Shown one piece after another: positions 23,420 to 34,215 of a DNA stretch of 64,000 nucleotides. The translations under genes and the position numbers were made by a program. The stretch's first letter is position 1. The number at the start of each line of letters is the position of its first letter. The stretch covers positions 41,375,825 through 41,439,824 of the forward strand of contig OY997591.1 of assembly GCA_963921825.1 (NCBI GenBank), written 5' to 3'. The DNA is from Erodium maritimum. Its lineage: Eukaryota; Streptophyta; Magnoliopsida; Geraniales; Geraniaceae. The notes under the pieces are model-generated. The model was given only the letters and a program-made list of their open reading frames with translations. It made no database searches and was not told the DNA's origin.

Positions 23420-23580
23420 GGGAAAGTTAACAGTAGAAATGCATGTGACACCTAGTGGTGTCGTAGGATGAGTAATTTTATCGAACACTAGAAATGCAGG
23501 CGACACTTAGTGGTGTCGTATGATACGTGAACGTATCGAACAATAGAAATGCATGTGACACTTAGTAGTGTCGTAGGATA
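23420..23580 (+). repeat. Hairpin repeat GTGACACTTAGTAGTGTCGTA in Gypsy LTR
   Basis: Three copies, about 58 bp apart (23446, 23505 and 23551 areas), contain the near-palindrome GACACTTAGTAGTGTC after AATGCATGT. The same module recurs in every Gypsy LTR here (7865, 12150, 20170 and 31390 areas). Function unknown. It lies next to the point where type-A and type-B LTRs become alike. Confidence 0.7.
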
Positions 23581-23655
23581 AGTGAACTTATCGAACAATG
23601 GAAATACTGGTTGCATTTGGTTGTGCCCGGAGGTTGATTGAATTGTTTGTGTTTG

Positions 23656-24030
23656 TGGGTGGCCATGAGTGTCGTTGGGGTGTTGAACCCGTATATTACT
23701 GTTGGTGTGTCGTGGGTGGCCATGAGTGTCGTTGGGGTGTTGAACCCGTACATTACTGTTGGTGTGTCGTGGGTGGCCATGAGTGTCGTTGGGGTGTTGA
23801 ACCCGTACATTACTGTTGGTGTGTCGTGGGTGGCCATGAGTGTCATTGGGGTGTTGAACCCGTATATTACTGTTGGTGTGTCGTGGGTGGCCATGAGTGT
23901 CGTTGGGGTGTTGAACCCGTACATTACTGTTGGTGTGTCGTGGGTGGCCATGAGTGCCATTGGGGTGTTGAACCCGTATATTACTGTTGGTGTGTCGTGG
24001 GTGGTCATGTGTGCCCGTGGGGAGTTGAAC
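23656..24030 (+). repeat. 57-bp minisatellite in the 5' LTR, about 6.5 units
   Basis: The unit core is GGGTGGCCATGAGTGTCGTT followed by GGGGTGTTGAACCCGTA. Because 57 is divisible by 3, two plus frames and two minus frames stay open (for example a 19-residue WVAMSVVGVLNPYITVGVS repeat). The 3' LTR of the same element has only about 3.5 units (31600-31800). These are LTR minisatellites, not genes. Confidence 0.92.
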
Positions 24031-24739
24031 CCGTGTTGGTTGACTGACTTGCCGAGTGGTAGTTAGTCGTGTTTTCATATTCTCTTTCCTTGCGGGGTGT
24101 TGTGTGTCATTTGGTTTTGACTGTGATTGCATGGAGGTATGGGGCCCGCCTGACAATAAAGGGGTCCTATGGTCGCGCGCGTGGGGTTAGCTAGCCTTCC
24201 GACTAACCATCGGTAAAGTTGTGCATTCTTCTGCGATAAAGGGGTATTGTGGTCGCGCTCGTGGGGGTTGGCTAGCCTTCCGACTAACCATCGGTAAAGT
24301 ATTGCATTTCTTCGGCGATGAAGGGCGGCTCCCCTTCCGACTAGCTATCGGAAAAGTATCGTTGTATATATCGCTAACAGGTCGACCTCCTGGCCCGACT
24401 GCGTTTGGGGAAAGTTGCGTGGGGAAGGCTCAAGCCCAGCCGGTTAGCAACCAGCACTGAGTAGCTGGAGTGCGATCCTTTGTGATCTTGTTTGTTGTGT
24501 GCGATCCTTTGTGATCTTGGGTGTTGCGTGGTTATCTTTTGTGTCTTTGGTGGGGGTCGTAACCGCTGTGTCGGGTCTACATTACGCGTTCGGGTTTGAG
24601 TTGGTTGGGGAAAGTAACAGTTTTCGTGTGACAGTTGGGTTACTTGAGTTTGGGGATAGTAGTCCCCGGTGTTTGGTTTGTTGTTGGTGTTTCCGGCATT
24701 TTCTGCTAGTATGTCGTAGTCAGTCTGGTATCCGTGGTG

Positions 24740-24755
24740 GTGAGCGAACGCTCAC
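24740..24755 (+). promoter_or_regulatory. Conserved palindrome and splice-acceptor-like module in Gypsy LTRs
   Basis: GTGAGCGAACGCTCAC can form a 7-bp stem with an AA loop. It is followed by CCCTAGTTGCTTTTCCTACAG, which resembles a 3' splice site. The module is present in all Gypsy LTR copies (6712-6727, 13451-13466, 18746-18761, here, and 32515-32528 continued at 40969). A variant occurs in the leader at 26615-26655. Copia-A copy 2 inserted within this palindrome. The regulatory role is inference. Confidence 0.5.
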
Positions 24756-25354
24756 CCCTAGTTGCTTTTCCTACAGGTACTGGTCGCGAGACGGACTAGG
24801 GGAACTCTCGAAGCTTGAAGAGCTGGGAGCGGGAGTCCGGGTTTTTGGGAGTTTAGCGACGTACGCTTTGTTTTTTTTTGTCCGCTTGTTTTGGACGTGT
24901 TTTCAGTTGTAAAATATTATTTTGTTTAACTCAAAGTGGTAATTTTAAGCGGTTTATTAAAATGTTTGAAAACTGTTTTATTGTTTCACCGTTCGCATTC
25001 CGGGTTCGGTTCTACACCTCGGACTGTACGTCAATTAGGTGGGGAGAGTTGAGTCTTTAAAAGTCCCGTCGTGTGTTGGTGGCGCAAGTCGGAAACCGTG
25101 TGTAGACCCGTAGTGACGTGAGTCCTGTTTGTTGTTGTGTGTATGTGCAGTACTGTGTTTAATGGCATAATGTTTGTGTGTTGTTGCGTGAAACGTTTTT
25201 AATCTGTCGCGACTCGACTCAGGAGCGCTCCTATAGTCGAACGCGACGGTGCAGATATCAAGTGGGTACAATTTAGTTCGGGGACGCCTGGACCGGGTTG
25301 TAACTACGTAATGTCAAAAAAAAGAGATTTTATGATAAAAGGGAGAAAAGTTTT

Positions 25355-25725
25355 AAAATTGGTTGGCCCGGTGGGCTTGTTTTGATTTTGGTTGGCCCTG
25401 TGGGCGTGTGTTTAAATTTGTTGGCCCGGTGGGCGTGTTTTGATTTTGGTTGGCCCTATGGGCATGTGTTTAAATTTGTTGGCCCGGTGGGCGTGTTTTG
25501 ATTTTGGTTGGCCCTGTGGGCGTGTGTTTAAAATTGTTGGCCCGGTGGGCGTGTTTTGATTTTGGTTGGCTCTGTGGGCGTGTGTTTAAATTTGCTGGCC
25601 CGGTGGGCGTGTTTTGAAATTGGTTGGCCCTGTGGGCGTGTGTTTAAATTTGTTGGCCCGATGGGCGTGTTTTGAAATTGGTTGGCCCGGTGGGCGTGTT
25701 TTGATTTTGGTTGGCCTTGTCGGCT
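25355..25725 (+). repeat. 58-bp tandem array in the Gypsy leader, about six units
   Basis: Each unit is two related 29-bp halves: TTGGCCCGGTGGGCGTGTTT and TTGGCCCTGTGGGCGTGTGT followed by short T-rich tails. The reverse-strand element at 5409-6415 has only a few diverged copies (5970-6050), so the array expanded in this lineage. Confidence 0.9.
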
Positions 25726-26149
25726 TGTGATTGAGGTTGGGTGACTTGAATTTGTCTGTGAATTGTTGTGCGTGTGGTCGATAATTTTGGTGATCGAGCG
25801 TGTGTGGCGCTTAAGACTGTTTTTGGGGTTAAAAAGGGGTAAAATCGAGTCTGAAACGAATTTGGGAAATAGGCTTGCGCAAGCGTCACGGACCCTGTCA
25901 CGGATCCGTGATTTCCTGTCTTGTTCCACCGTCTTGATTGTGCAGCTTGTGTGTTGGTTTTGTGTGGCTGTGTTCATGATTCCGTTGGTTTAGAGGTCGT
26001 AAGTTCGGTGTTAAAGGGTGAGGTCTTGGGTTCGAGACTCATCAATAACCTACGATAGTGATACAGCGCCTCGGTGTGAGAGTCTCACCACGGAGAGGGG
26101 TTAGGGTTGATGCGCTGCGGCGCCATACGAACTAGGTTTCCCCTATATG

Positions 26150-26500
26150 AACGGGTGTTCGAGGTTTCCCTCACGTGAACAGGTGGTTTGAGGTTTCCTT
26201 CACGTGAGTTGGTTATTCGAGGTTCCCTCGCGTGAACGGGTGGTTTGAGGTTTCCTTCACGTGAGTGGGTTATTTGAGGTTTCCCTACGTGATCGGGTAA
26301 TTGGGGTATTGAGGTTGTGAGCAATAGTGGCTTGTTGAGTTGAGAACATGATCCCCGTTTGAGGTTTCCCTACGTGATCGGGTAATTAGGGTATTGAGGT
26401 TGTGAGCGATAGTGGCTTGCGGAGTTGAGAATATGATCCTCATATTGATAGTGGCTTGCGAGGTTTCCCTTACGTGAGCGAGTATTTGAGGTATTGATAG
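26150..26500 (+). repeat. About 30-bp repeat array GAGGTTTCC-CACGTGA
   Basis: Units of GAGGTTTCCCTCACGTGAAC type, each with a CACGTGA core, repeat about five times at 26155-26300 and recur less regularly to about 26500. They lie where gag would be expected. Confidence 0.8.
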
Positions 26501-26680
26501 CGTGAGCAGTGTGACGTTTTGGTATCAGGTTTTGAGGTAGTGGTTTGCCCTGGTTAGATTGGTAAGTCGTTAGTGCGTTACTAGTATGCCATAATCGAAC
26601 GGGTGTCCGTGGAGGTGAGCAGAACGCTCATCCCCTTTACTACTTTTCCCGCAGGGGACGAATAACGAATACTGGTTTGG

Positions 26681-26914
26681 TTGCGGAAAGTTATAAGTAA
26701 ATGCATAGAGGATCATGTGAGGGTTGTGCTATACCTTATCGGTGTGACTAATGGAGTGGTTGTTCGGTCTCTGATTTGGGCGTCATTTTTATTGGATACC
26801 GGGGTGTCACACTCGTTTGCTTCGATGAGTTGTGGTGAGATGTTGGGGCTAAGTTTAGAGCCGTTGAGTCCACCCCTGCGTCGGGACACGCCGGTTGGGG
26901 TGTTTTGGTGTTGA
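26681..26914 (+). pseudogene. Gypsy retropepsin-like protease
   Basis: A 77-codon open frame contains ASFLLDTGVSHSFASMSC, with the aspartic-protease DTG triad intact, and VRVVLYLIGVTNGVVVRSL just before it, as in Ty3/Gypsy proteases. The enzyme would cut the Gag-Pol polyprotein. It has no upstream gag to fuse to and ends in a stop after VFWC, so the pol reading is broken here. The methionine at 26681 lies just after the acceptor-like TTTTCCCGCAG (about 26645-26655), so it could be a real start in a spliced transcript, but this is speculative. Confidence 0.8.
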
Positions 26915-28200
26915 CTAGGGTCTGTCGTGCCTACGAAGTTAGAGAAGCGAACTGATACAGGAGGTTCGAGAGAGGGCTCAAGAGCCTTGATGCTGGATCG
27001 AGTCCTCACCCCGAGAATTCGGGTATGTTCGGAGTTGGTAGGGCACAACGGCGGTAGTGGATCGAGGTCTTAGAGAGACTGCGAGGATCCGTGAGGTTCG
27101 GCAGCGACTGAGCTTGTGCGTGTATCCCTGGGAAGGATACTTACGAAATGACAGCCTTTGGCGTGATCCTGAGAATGGATTGGTTGGCGAAGTACCGAGC
27201 CAATATCGACCATTACTGGCGACGAGTGACAGTGTCAACATGCAACACGAAAGTTTCATGTATTGTGGGCAGTAAGAGCGGGGTTCTCCTGTCAGCTGTC
27301 CGCAGTGGAGGAAGTATCGGCCATGCAGAGCGGAGAGTTACCGCGAGTGGTGTGCGAGTTCCCCGAGGTCTTTGCTGAGGAGTTGAGCGGGTTGCCACCA
27401 GTTCGTGAGGTGGAGTTCGGGATTGACCTGATGTCAGGAACGGCAGTGATATCGATGGCGCCTTACAGGTTCGCGTCAGCAGAGTTGACCGAGCTGAAGC
27501 GTCAGCTCGAGGAGCTTCGGGAGAAGGGTTTATCCGTCTGAGCACATCGTCGTGGGGAGCACCAGCACTCTTCGTGAAGAAGAAGAGTGGAGAGCTTCGG
27601 ATCTTTATAGACTACCGGAAGCTGAACCGGGTTACGGTGAAAAACTGATACCCGATGCCGAGAATTGACGACTTGTTCGACCAGTTGAGAGGGTCGACAT
27701 GCTTCTCGAAGATCGATCTGCGATCCGGATATTACCAGTTGCGAGTCCAAGAGGGGGGACGTCGCAAAGACTTCATTCCGGACACGCTATAGGCATTACG
27801 AGTTCTTGGTGATGCCATTTGGACTGACGAACGCACCTGCAGCGTTCATGGATCTGATGAACAGTATATTCCGGCCGTTCTTAGATCAATTTGTGGTGGT
27901 GTTTGTAGACGACATATTGATCTACTCGCAGAATGAGGCGGCGCATGAGGAACATCTGAGGGGTGTTCTGACCCTGTTGCGCACACATCAGTTATACGCC
28001 AACCTGGAGAACTGCGATTTTTGGCTCGCTGAGGTGAGATTCCTCGGTCACATTGTGTCCCGTGAAGGTATATTGGTCGATCCGACGAAGATCGACGCGG
28101 TTATGAAGTGGGCGTGGCCCACAAGCGTCTTCGAGATCCGCAGCTTTTGGGGTTGGCAGGGTATTATCGGCGGTTCATCCAGGACTTTGCGCGTCTAGCC
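26915..28200 (+). pseudogene. Gypsy reverse transcriptase (protease-RT linker plus RT)
   Basis: The linker shows ILRMDWLAKYRANIDHY (27150-27220). RT follows in shifting frames: [20 protein letters not shown] (27360s), [19 protein letters not shown] (27580s), [20 protein letters not shown] (27660s) and [18 protein letters not shown] from 27806, then [14 protein letters not shown] with the catalytic aspartates kept. A stop interrupts the conserved stretch before YPMPRID (27645 area), and frameshifts lie near 27540 and 27790. RT would copy the element RNA into DNA. This copy is defective but recent enough to read easily. Confidence 0.9.
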
Positions 28201-28727
28201 GAGCCTATGCCTCTTTCGACGCGCAAGGGAGTCGGGTTGTGTGGACTAACGATTGTGAACGTGCGTTCACGGAGTTGAAGGCTCGTCTGACTACCGCTCC
28301 AGTATTGATAGTGCCAGAGCGCGGGATTGGGTATGAGGTCTATTGTGACGCGTCCGGGGAAGGACTAGGTTGCGTGCTGATGTAGTTAGGGAAGGTGGTT
28401 GCCTATGGCTCCAGGCAGTTGAAGACGCACGAGCGCAACTATCCTACCCATGACCTGTAATTAGCAGCAGTAGTGTTCGCGCTGAAAGGATGGCGGTATT
28501 ATCTGTATGGCGAGAGATTTCAGGTGTTCTCGGGTCACAAGAGCCTCAAGTACATCTTTTCCCAACGAGACCTGAACATGCGTCAGCGGCGATGGAGGGA
28601 ACTACTTGAGGAGTACGACTTTGAGCTACTCTACCATCCGAGTAAGGCGAATGTGGTTACCGACGCCTTGAGTAGGAAGTCGATGCCATGTCTTGCTAGC
28701 ATATCAGTCCGAGAGTGGGACATGATG
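28201..28727 (+). pseudogene. Gypsy RNase H
   Basis: [40 protein letters not shown] and [17 protein letters not shown] are the standard Ty3/Gypsy RNase H blocks. They lie in one open frame at 28473-28802. Upstream, EVYCDASGEGLGCVLM (28335-28380, followed by a stop) carries the first catalytic-site region. Stops in the upstream part show decay. Role: degradation of template RNA after reverse transcription. Confidence 0.88.
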
Positions 28728-29340
28728 GGGGAACTGGGCACGTTTGGGCTTGAGCTAGAGGAGGTTACTGGTGGTGTGGCCATGTGCTTCTTGGTGGCTT
28801 AGCCCACCCTACTTGGCCGAGGGATAGAGGTACAGTCGGTGGATGTCGAGACGACAGAGATCCGGGAGAGAGTTGCCGGCGGTGTTGACGCCGAGGGCTG
28901 GGATCATCGTGCTAATTGGGAGTAACGGTATCGCGGAGGTTTGTTCGTACCGCGTAACGGTGGAGGCGACAAGCTGCGAGAGTCGCATCATTCGCGTCTG
29001 ACAGTGCACGTGGGTAGCACTAAGAGGAGCGCGACATCAGGCGGCACATCTAGTGGAGCGGGATGCGGAGAGTGGTTGCGGAGTTAGTATCGTGGTGCCT
29101 CACTCGTTGGCAGGTGAGAGCCGAACAACAGCGTCCCGCTGGATTATTGCAACCACTGAGGGTTGCACAGTGGAAATGGGGGGCACGTCACGATGGATTT
29201 CGTGAGCGGTTAGCCGAGTTCGCCTACAACGACAGCTTTCAGGCCAGTATCAGGATGGCACCGTGCGGAGCGTTGTATGGTAGGCCGTGTCGGTCGCCCG
29301 TGTGCGGGGCGGAAGTGAGGAATTAGGGTTTACTGGGTCT
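28728..29340 (+). pseudogene. Gypsy integrase with catalytic core deleted
   Basis: The zinc-domain end (ESHHSRLTVHVGSTK, about 28975-29025) and the start of the core (HVTMDFVSG, about 29186-29212) are recognisable. The reading then jumps directly to LAEFAYNDSFQASIRMAP, which normally lies more than 100 residues further on. The second aspartate and the glutamate of the DDE triad are therefore missing. A GRPCRSPVCGAEV block follows as usual. The junction within GTGAGCGGTTAGCCGAGTTC shows no inserted bases. Confidence 0.82.
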
Positions 29341-29599
29341 AGAACTGGACCGAGAGACAGCTGAGTCGGTCGTGCCGAGGCGTGAGCGGTTGAATACCAC
29401 GCAGAGTCGGCAGGCGCTATGCTGACAGACGGCGCCGACCTCTCGAGTCAAAAGTCGGTGACCATGTATCCCTAGAGGTGAGTCCGAAAGGTGGACTGGT
29501 GCGTTTCAACCGCGGTGGAAGCAGGTTAGCCCGCGGTGTATCGGGCCTTTCGAGGTCTTGAGTGGAGTGGGAGCAGTTGCATACCGACTTGCACTGCCA

Positions 29600-29870
29600 C
29601 CACAGCTTGGGAATATCCACGTTTCCCAGTTGCGGAAGTATATGCGGACCCCTCGCACGTCTTTGAGTGGGCAGATGTCGAGGTAACGGGTGATGTCTCG
29701 TATAAGGAGAAACCGGTTTGGAAAATGGATCCACGGGAGCAGGTCCTGCGCGGAAAGGTTATCCACTTAGAACAGGTGCAGTGGCGGCACCACGGGGCTG
29801 AGTCGACTTGGGAGCGCGAGGACGAGGTTCGCGCGAAGTACCCCGATCTTTTCGACTCCGGAGGTACGTT
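29600..29870 (+). pseudogene. Gypsy integrase C-terminus with chromodomain-like tail
   Basis: VSQLRKYMRTP (one frame) is followed, after a shift, by VFEWADVEVTGDVSYKEKPV and VQWRHHGAESTWEREDEVRA, ending KYPDLF just before the polypurine tract. The aromatic, WRHHG and TWE positions fit the chromodomain-like module of plant chromoviruses, which steers integration to chromatin. It supports a Tekay/Del-like assignment, though that subfamily name is tentative. Confidence 0.75.
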
Positions 29871-29900
29871 TGTTTTAAATTTCGCGGACGAAATTCCTTT

Positions 29901-29913
29901 AAGGGGGGTAGAT
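29901..29913 (+). promoter_or_regulatory. Gypsy polypurine tract
   Basis: AAGGGGGGTAGAT lies immediately before the 3' LTR start TGTAAGAACC, preceded by the familiar GACGAAATTCCTTT context. It primes plus-strand DNA synthesis. Confidence 0.93.
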
Positions 29914-32528
29914 TGTAAGAACCGCTCCCGGTCAACACCAGTCAATCTGCGGAAAAACAGGAAAATTTAAAATTTTGGGACAAACACTTAAATGAACCTA
30001 AATTTGACCCCGAGGGTCATACCGGACTTAAGTTGACCCCCGATATCGACCAAAGTGAGTTCTGGGGGACTCAAGGCAACTTTTTGACAAATTGGGAAAG
30101 GTTGACTTTTTGCCGGAAAAGTCAACCGAGCGACGTTTTGGTCCGTTCGAGGTCCGTTTTGGATCCAAATAGCTTACCCTTCGTTACAGAGGTCTTAGTT
30201 GGGCCGTTTCCTTATAGCCCGTGAACTTTCGTAATTTCTTGGAAAATGGGCCCGTTCAGGGCCCGAGACGACCGAATTTCGCGAATCTGACTGAAAAATA
30301 TGTAGAAGATATTTTCCAAAAGGGGTGGGACCCACTTGCCACATGTCATACAAGTGGTGGTGTTAGGTATTTTTGAACAAAACAAAAGGAAGACCACCTT
30401 GATAGGTTCGGCCACTTCAAAAAAAAAGATAAAAAGAGAGAAAAGGAGAGAGAAAGAAGAGAGAAGAAGGAGAGAAAGAAAAGGAAAAAGGGAGAGGAAG
30501 AGCTAGGGTTTGACGGTTTCCCGACGATCCAACCAACGGATCGTCTCAACGGTCGAAGAATCAAGCTCCCATCGACATTCCCTACGGTGAGAACCTATTC
30601 GATTTTTGTTTTGGTACGTTTGGAAGTTAGGGTTGAGTTTAAACGAGTTAAATATGGATGAGTAGAGGTGTATGGTTCGTTGGGAATGTTTTGAGACGAA
30701 AATGAACGGATTCCGGTGACCGGAGGCTCGGGGGAGCTCCGGCCACCACTGTGGTGAACCGGCCCAAAACCGGTCCAGCCACCCACGGGTGTTGATGGTC
30801 GAGTGGGGCCCACGGGTTGGGTCTTGGGTTTTTCGTGTTCGGATGGTTTAGGACGATCCCCAAGTCGTTAATCCACACTCGGAACGAATTATGGAATTAA
30901 ATTGAGAAAGTTAGAAGTTTCGAGTTTAAAAACTTTAAACGCGAATTAAATCGCTCGGAAGTCGGAAATTGATTTTGTCGATTGCATTGGAACCCTTGAA
31001 TTATTCTAAGATCGTAGAAACGAAAACGGGAATTTTTGGAGCCCCGGAAAGGCGTTTTCCAATCCCGGGCAGATTTGCTGGGCCCGGCGAATCGTGCCTT
31101 TCCGGGCCCGTTGTTGACAATGTCGAGTAATTGGGAAATTTGGGAGTGATCGACATTGTCGGGGTTGCATTTGGGCGTCAAGTGTTTTAAAATTCAGTTT
31201 TTGCCTGCGAACTTAAAAGTGCTTTAATTGTGATCTTGTTAGATCGTGTCGACGACCACGGAAAGGGGAAGCTAGGCGAGTGATCGCGAGCACGCCGGAG
31301 CTTGGGCGTGGACTTTTGGGAAGCGTTACGAGGTAGGGAAAAGTAGCCGGCTCTCGGCCTTGACTAGGGAAAGTTAACAGTAGAAATGCATGTGACACTT
31401 AGTGGTGTCATAGGATGAGTAATTTTATCGAACACTAGAAATGCAGGCGACACTTAGTGGTGTCAGATGATACGTGAACGTATCGAACAATAGAAATGCA
31501 TGTGACACTTAGTAGTGTCGTAGGATAAGTGAACTTAACGAACAATGGAAATACTGGTTGCATTTGGTTGTGCCCGGAGGTTGATTGAATTGTTTGTGTT
31601 TGTGGGTGGCCATGAGTGTCGTTGGGGTGTTGAATCCGTATATTACTGTTGGTGTGTCGTGGGTGGCCATGAGTGTCGTTGGGGTGTTGAACCCGTACAT
31701 TACTGTTGGAGTGTCGTGGGTGGCCATGAGTGCCGTTGGGGTGTTGAACCTGTATATTACTGTTGGTGTGTCGTGGGTGGTCATGTGTGCCCGTGGGGAG
31801 TTGAATCCGTGTTGGTTGAATGACTTGCCGAGTGGTAGTTAGTCGTGTTGTCGTATTCTCTTTCCTTGCGGGGTATTGTGTGTCATTTGGTTTTGACTGT
31901 GATTGCATGGAGGTATGGGGCCCGCCTGACAATAAAGGGGTCCTGTGGTGGCGCGCGTGGGGTTGGCTAGCCTTCCGACTAACCATCGGTAAAGTTGTGC
32001 ATTCTTCTACGATAAAGGGGTACTGTGGTCGCGCGCGTGGGGGTTGGCTAGCCTTCCGACTAACCATCGGTAAAGTATTGCATTTCTTCGGCGATGAAGG
32101 GCGGCTCCCCTTCCGACTAGCTATCGGAAAAGTATCGCTGTATATATCGCTAACAGGTCGACCTCCTGGCCCGACTGCGTTCGAGGAAAGTTGCGTGGGG
32201 CAGGCTCAAGCCGAACCGGTTAGCAAACGGCACTGAGTAGCTGGAGTGCGATCCTTTGTGATCTTGTTTGTTGTGTGCGATCCTTTGTGATCTTGGGTGT
32301 TGCGTGGTTATCTTTTGTGTCTTTGGTGGGGGTCGTAACCACTGTGTCGGTTCTACATTGCGCGTCTGGGTTTGAGTTGGTTGGGGAAAGTAACAGTTTT
32401 CATGTGACAGTCGGGTTACTTGAGTTTGGGGATAGTAGCCCCAGTGTTTGGTTTCTTCTTGGTGTTTCCGGCATGTTATGCTAGTATGTCGTAGTCAGTC
32501 TGGTATCCGTGGCGGTGAGCGAACGCTC

Positions 32529-34215
32529 TGTTGGGTCTCGAGGTAAGGTTGGAGATGAACTAACTCGCAGCGGAAAATCAATGAAAACCAAGAGACGATT
32601 AAACCATGAAACAACTAACAAAGAATGGATTCACAAGAGAAAAATTCAGCACTATTTCTTACCAAAACAAGAACACCGGTTAACGAATGATTGGCTTGAG
32701 TCTCCAAGACGCCTACGTATCTACATGGGAATCAAAGCCACGTAGTTCTTCTCTTTGTGGACTCAAGAACACAAAAATGGAGGTGGCAACTAGCCAAACC
32801 CGAAATGGCCATGGAAGAGGGAGAGAAAATGTGTTTCCCATTCTTGTTTTGTGTTTGTTATGTTGAAAAAAGATGACTTAAACATAACAAAACCCATACT
32901 TGTCCAACTAAAGGCATGGGACAAGTATGGTGTCAAGTAAGGTGTAAATAGGACAAAGTATGGCAAGACAAGATTGGGTTAGGTGGTGAATCACCAACAC
33001 CTTAATCCTTGTCTTGCTTACTTAGTACTAATTAATCAAAACTTGATTAATTAGTTCCATGGGCCTTGGTTGCATGGGCCTTTCATGGGCCTCTTGGAAC
33101 ATGGCCCGTGGCCATTTCCAACGAGGTCCCGTGATTCGCTCATCGCCTCCATGCCTTCCATACCGGAAATGTCCAACATTATCCGACGCGATCAATCCCA
33201 AGACTCCAAGCCTTGTCTCGATCCGTAAAGTCCTATTCACTTACGGGCACATGACCCAAAACCCAGTTTTGGTCATGTCCCGAGACAACTCCCTTTTGGC
33301 CATTCTCCATAAATGTGTCAATGAGTTTCATCCTCCAGTGTGACCCTTAGGTCTATGCATGTCAATAGATCAACGTAAAATCTCATTTTAATTGATCCTA
33401 TTTAAGTGCAAACTAACGAGACTTTAGTATTGCCTGACACTACATAACGAATCGACCCTGTCGATTCTAACCTTTCCGTCGTCCCTGTCATTATCCTTTT
33501 ATCTCCGATATCCTTATTGAGATAAGGCATAGAGCCGTCATCCTTATTATTCTCAATCACCGTTCCTTGATATGTGAGATGACTGAAGATATGATACCCA
33601 CTATCATGTGCATGGCCATGCTATTCTTTCAGTCACTCTCGATCAAGCGGCCGAGAACCGATATCTTTCCCATACCTCAGTATGAGGGATAAATCCCTTA
33701 GCCGCCTTTCGTGTCACTCATGTAGCCCGTCCCCAAGCCAATCCTGGCCGTTATGGAAGCCCTGTTACGGACAACGTTAGGCTCAGGTCAAACTCAGTTG
33801 TTGACTACATAGCGATCACAAAGACTCCTTAGTCTAAGGATACATGACAAGCTACAACACTGAATATGTTCATGACTTAATCTATGGCACATATTCAGGG
33901 CGGGTCGTCCAATATCATGTCACACATGATATCTATGATCAGACTCCGGAATCCCATTCCAATGACTAACAGAACGTAAGCCATAAAGAGCCATCTTTCA
34001 TACTAGTCGCTTCTAGTGAAGCTTTGTTGACTAGGGACCCATCGAGTGTGATCTATCTCAATTTATGGTTCTATTCGCATGGTGGGCATAGATCAGAGCA
34101 CACATCGATATATTACTCCAACACATAAGTAATATAAAGCCGCTTTAATTTTATTGCTAACGATGATATATACATTTGGACATTTAGGATTGAACTACGG
34201 GCACTAAGACTAAAA
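32529..34215 (-). repeat. Copia-A copy 2 3' LTR, 1,687 bp
   Basis: It starts TGTTGGGTCTCGAGG and ends GCACTAAGACTAAAA, where other copies end ...CTAACA. It lies beside the polypurine tract, so it is the 3' LTR of the minus-strand element. Confidence 0.95.

Larger units (their letters stand above)
21931..25014 (+). repeat. Gypsy type-B 5' LTR, 3' end deleted
   Basis: It starts TATAAGAACCGCTCCCGG (TG mutated to TA) and is collinear with the 3' LTR at 29914. The upstream region covers about 21931-23385. From the ACGAGGTAGGGAAAAGTA block onward it matches type-A LTRs. It stops at GGTTCGGTTCTAC, lacking the final CGAATTCGGGGCGTGACA present in the 3' LTR, because a deletion joins it straight to the leader. 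It carries six-plus copies of a 57-bp minisatellite. Confidence 0.88.
25015..26680 (+). other. Gypsy type-B leader, no gag found
   Basis: It starts at the deletion junction (TCTAC/ACCTCGG), where the primer-binding site should be. It contains a 58-bp tandem array (25355-25725), a CACGGATCCGTGA repeat (about 25890), a second array of about 30 bp (26150-26300) and the variant palindrome/acceptor module just before protease. No frame shows a gag capsid or a CCHC zinc knuckle. The open frames on the minus strand are repeat artefacts. Confidence 0.8.

Noticed and set aside
23488..24156. A 222-codon minus frame and overlapping 148-149-codon frames on both strands
   Set aside because: All are translations of the 57-bp LTR minisatellite, whose unit length is divisible by three. 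Similar frames at 7069-7701, 12550-13146 and 31435-32067 have the same cause. There is no domain and no non-repetitive core.
33059..33343. A 94-codon frame conserved in several Copia-A LTRs (also 39807-40091 and 52377-52661)
   Set aside because: It is antisense to the element and conserved only because the LTRs are similar as DNA. It is truncated in the LTR at 3840-4025, and the LTR at 44007-44249 has only a shortened form because of an insertion.
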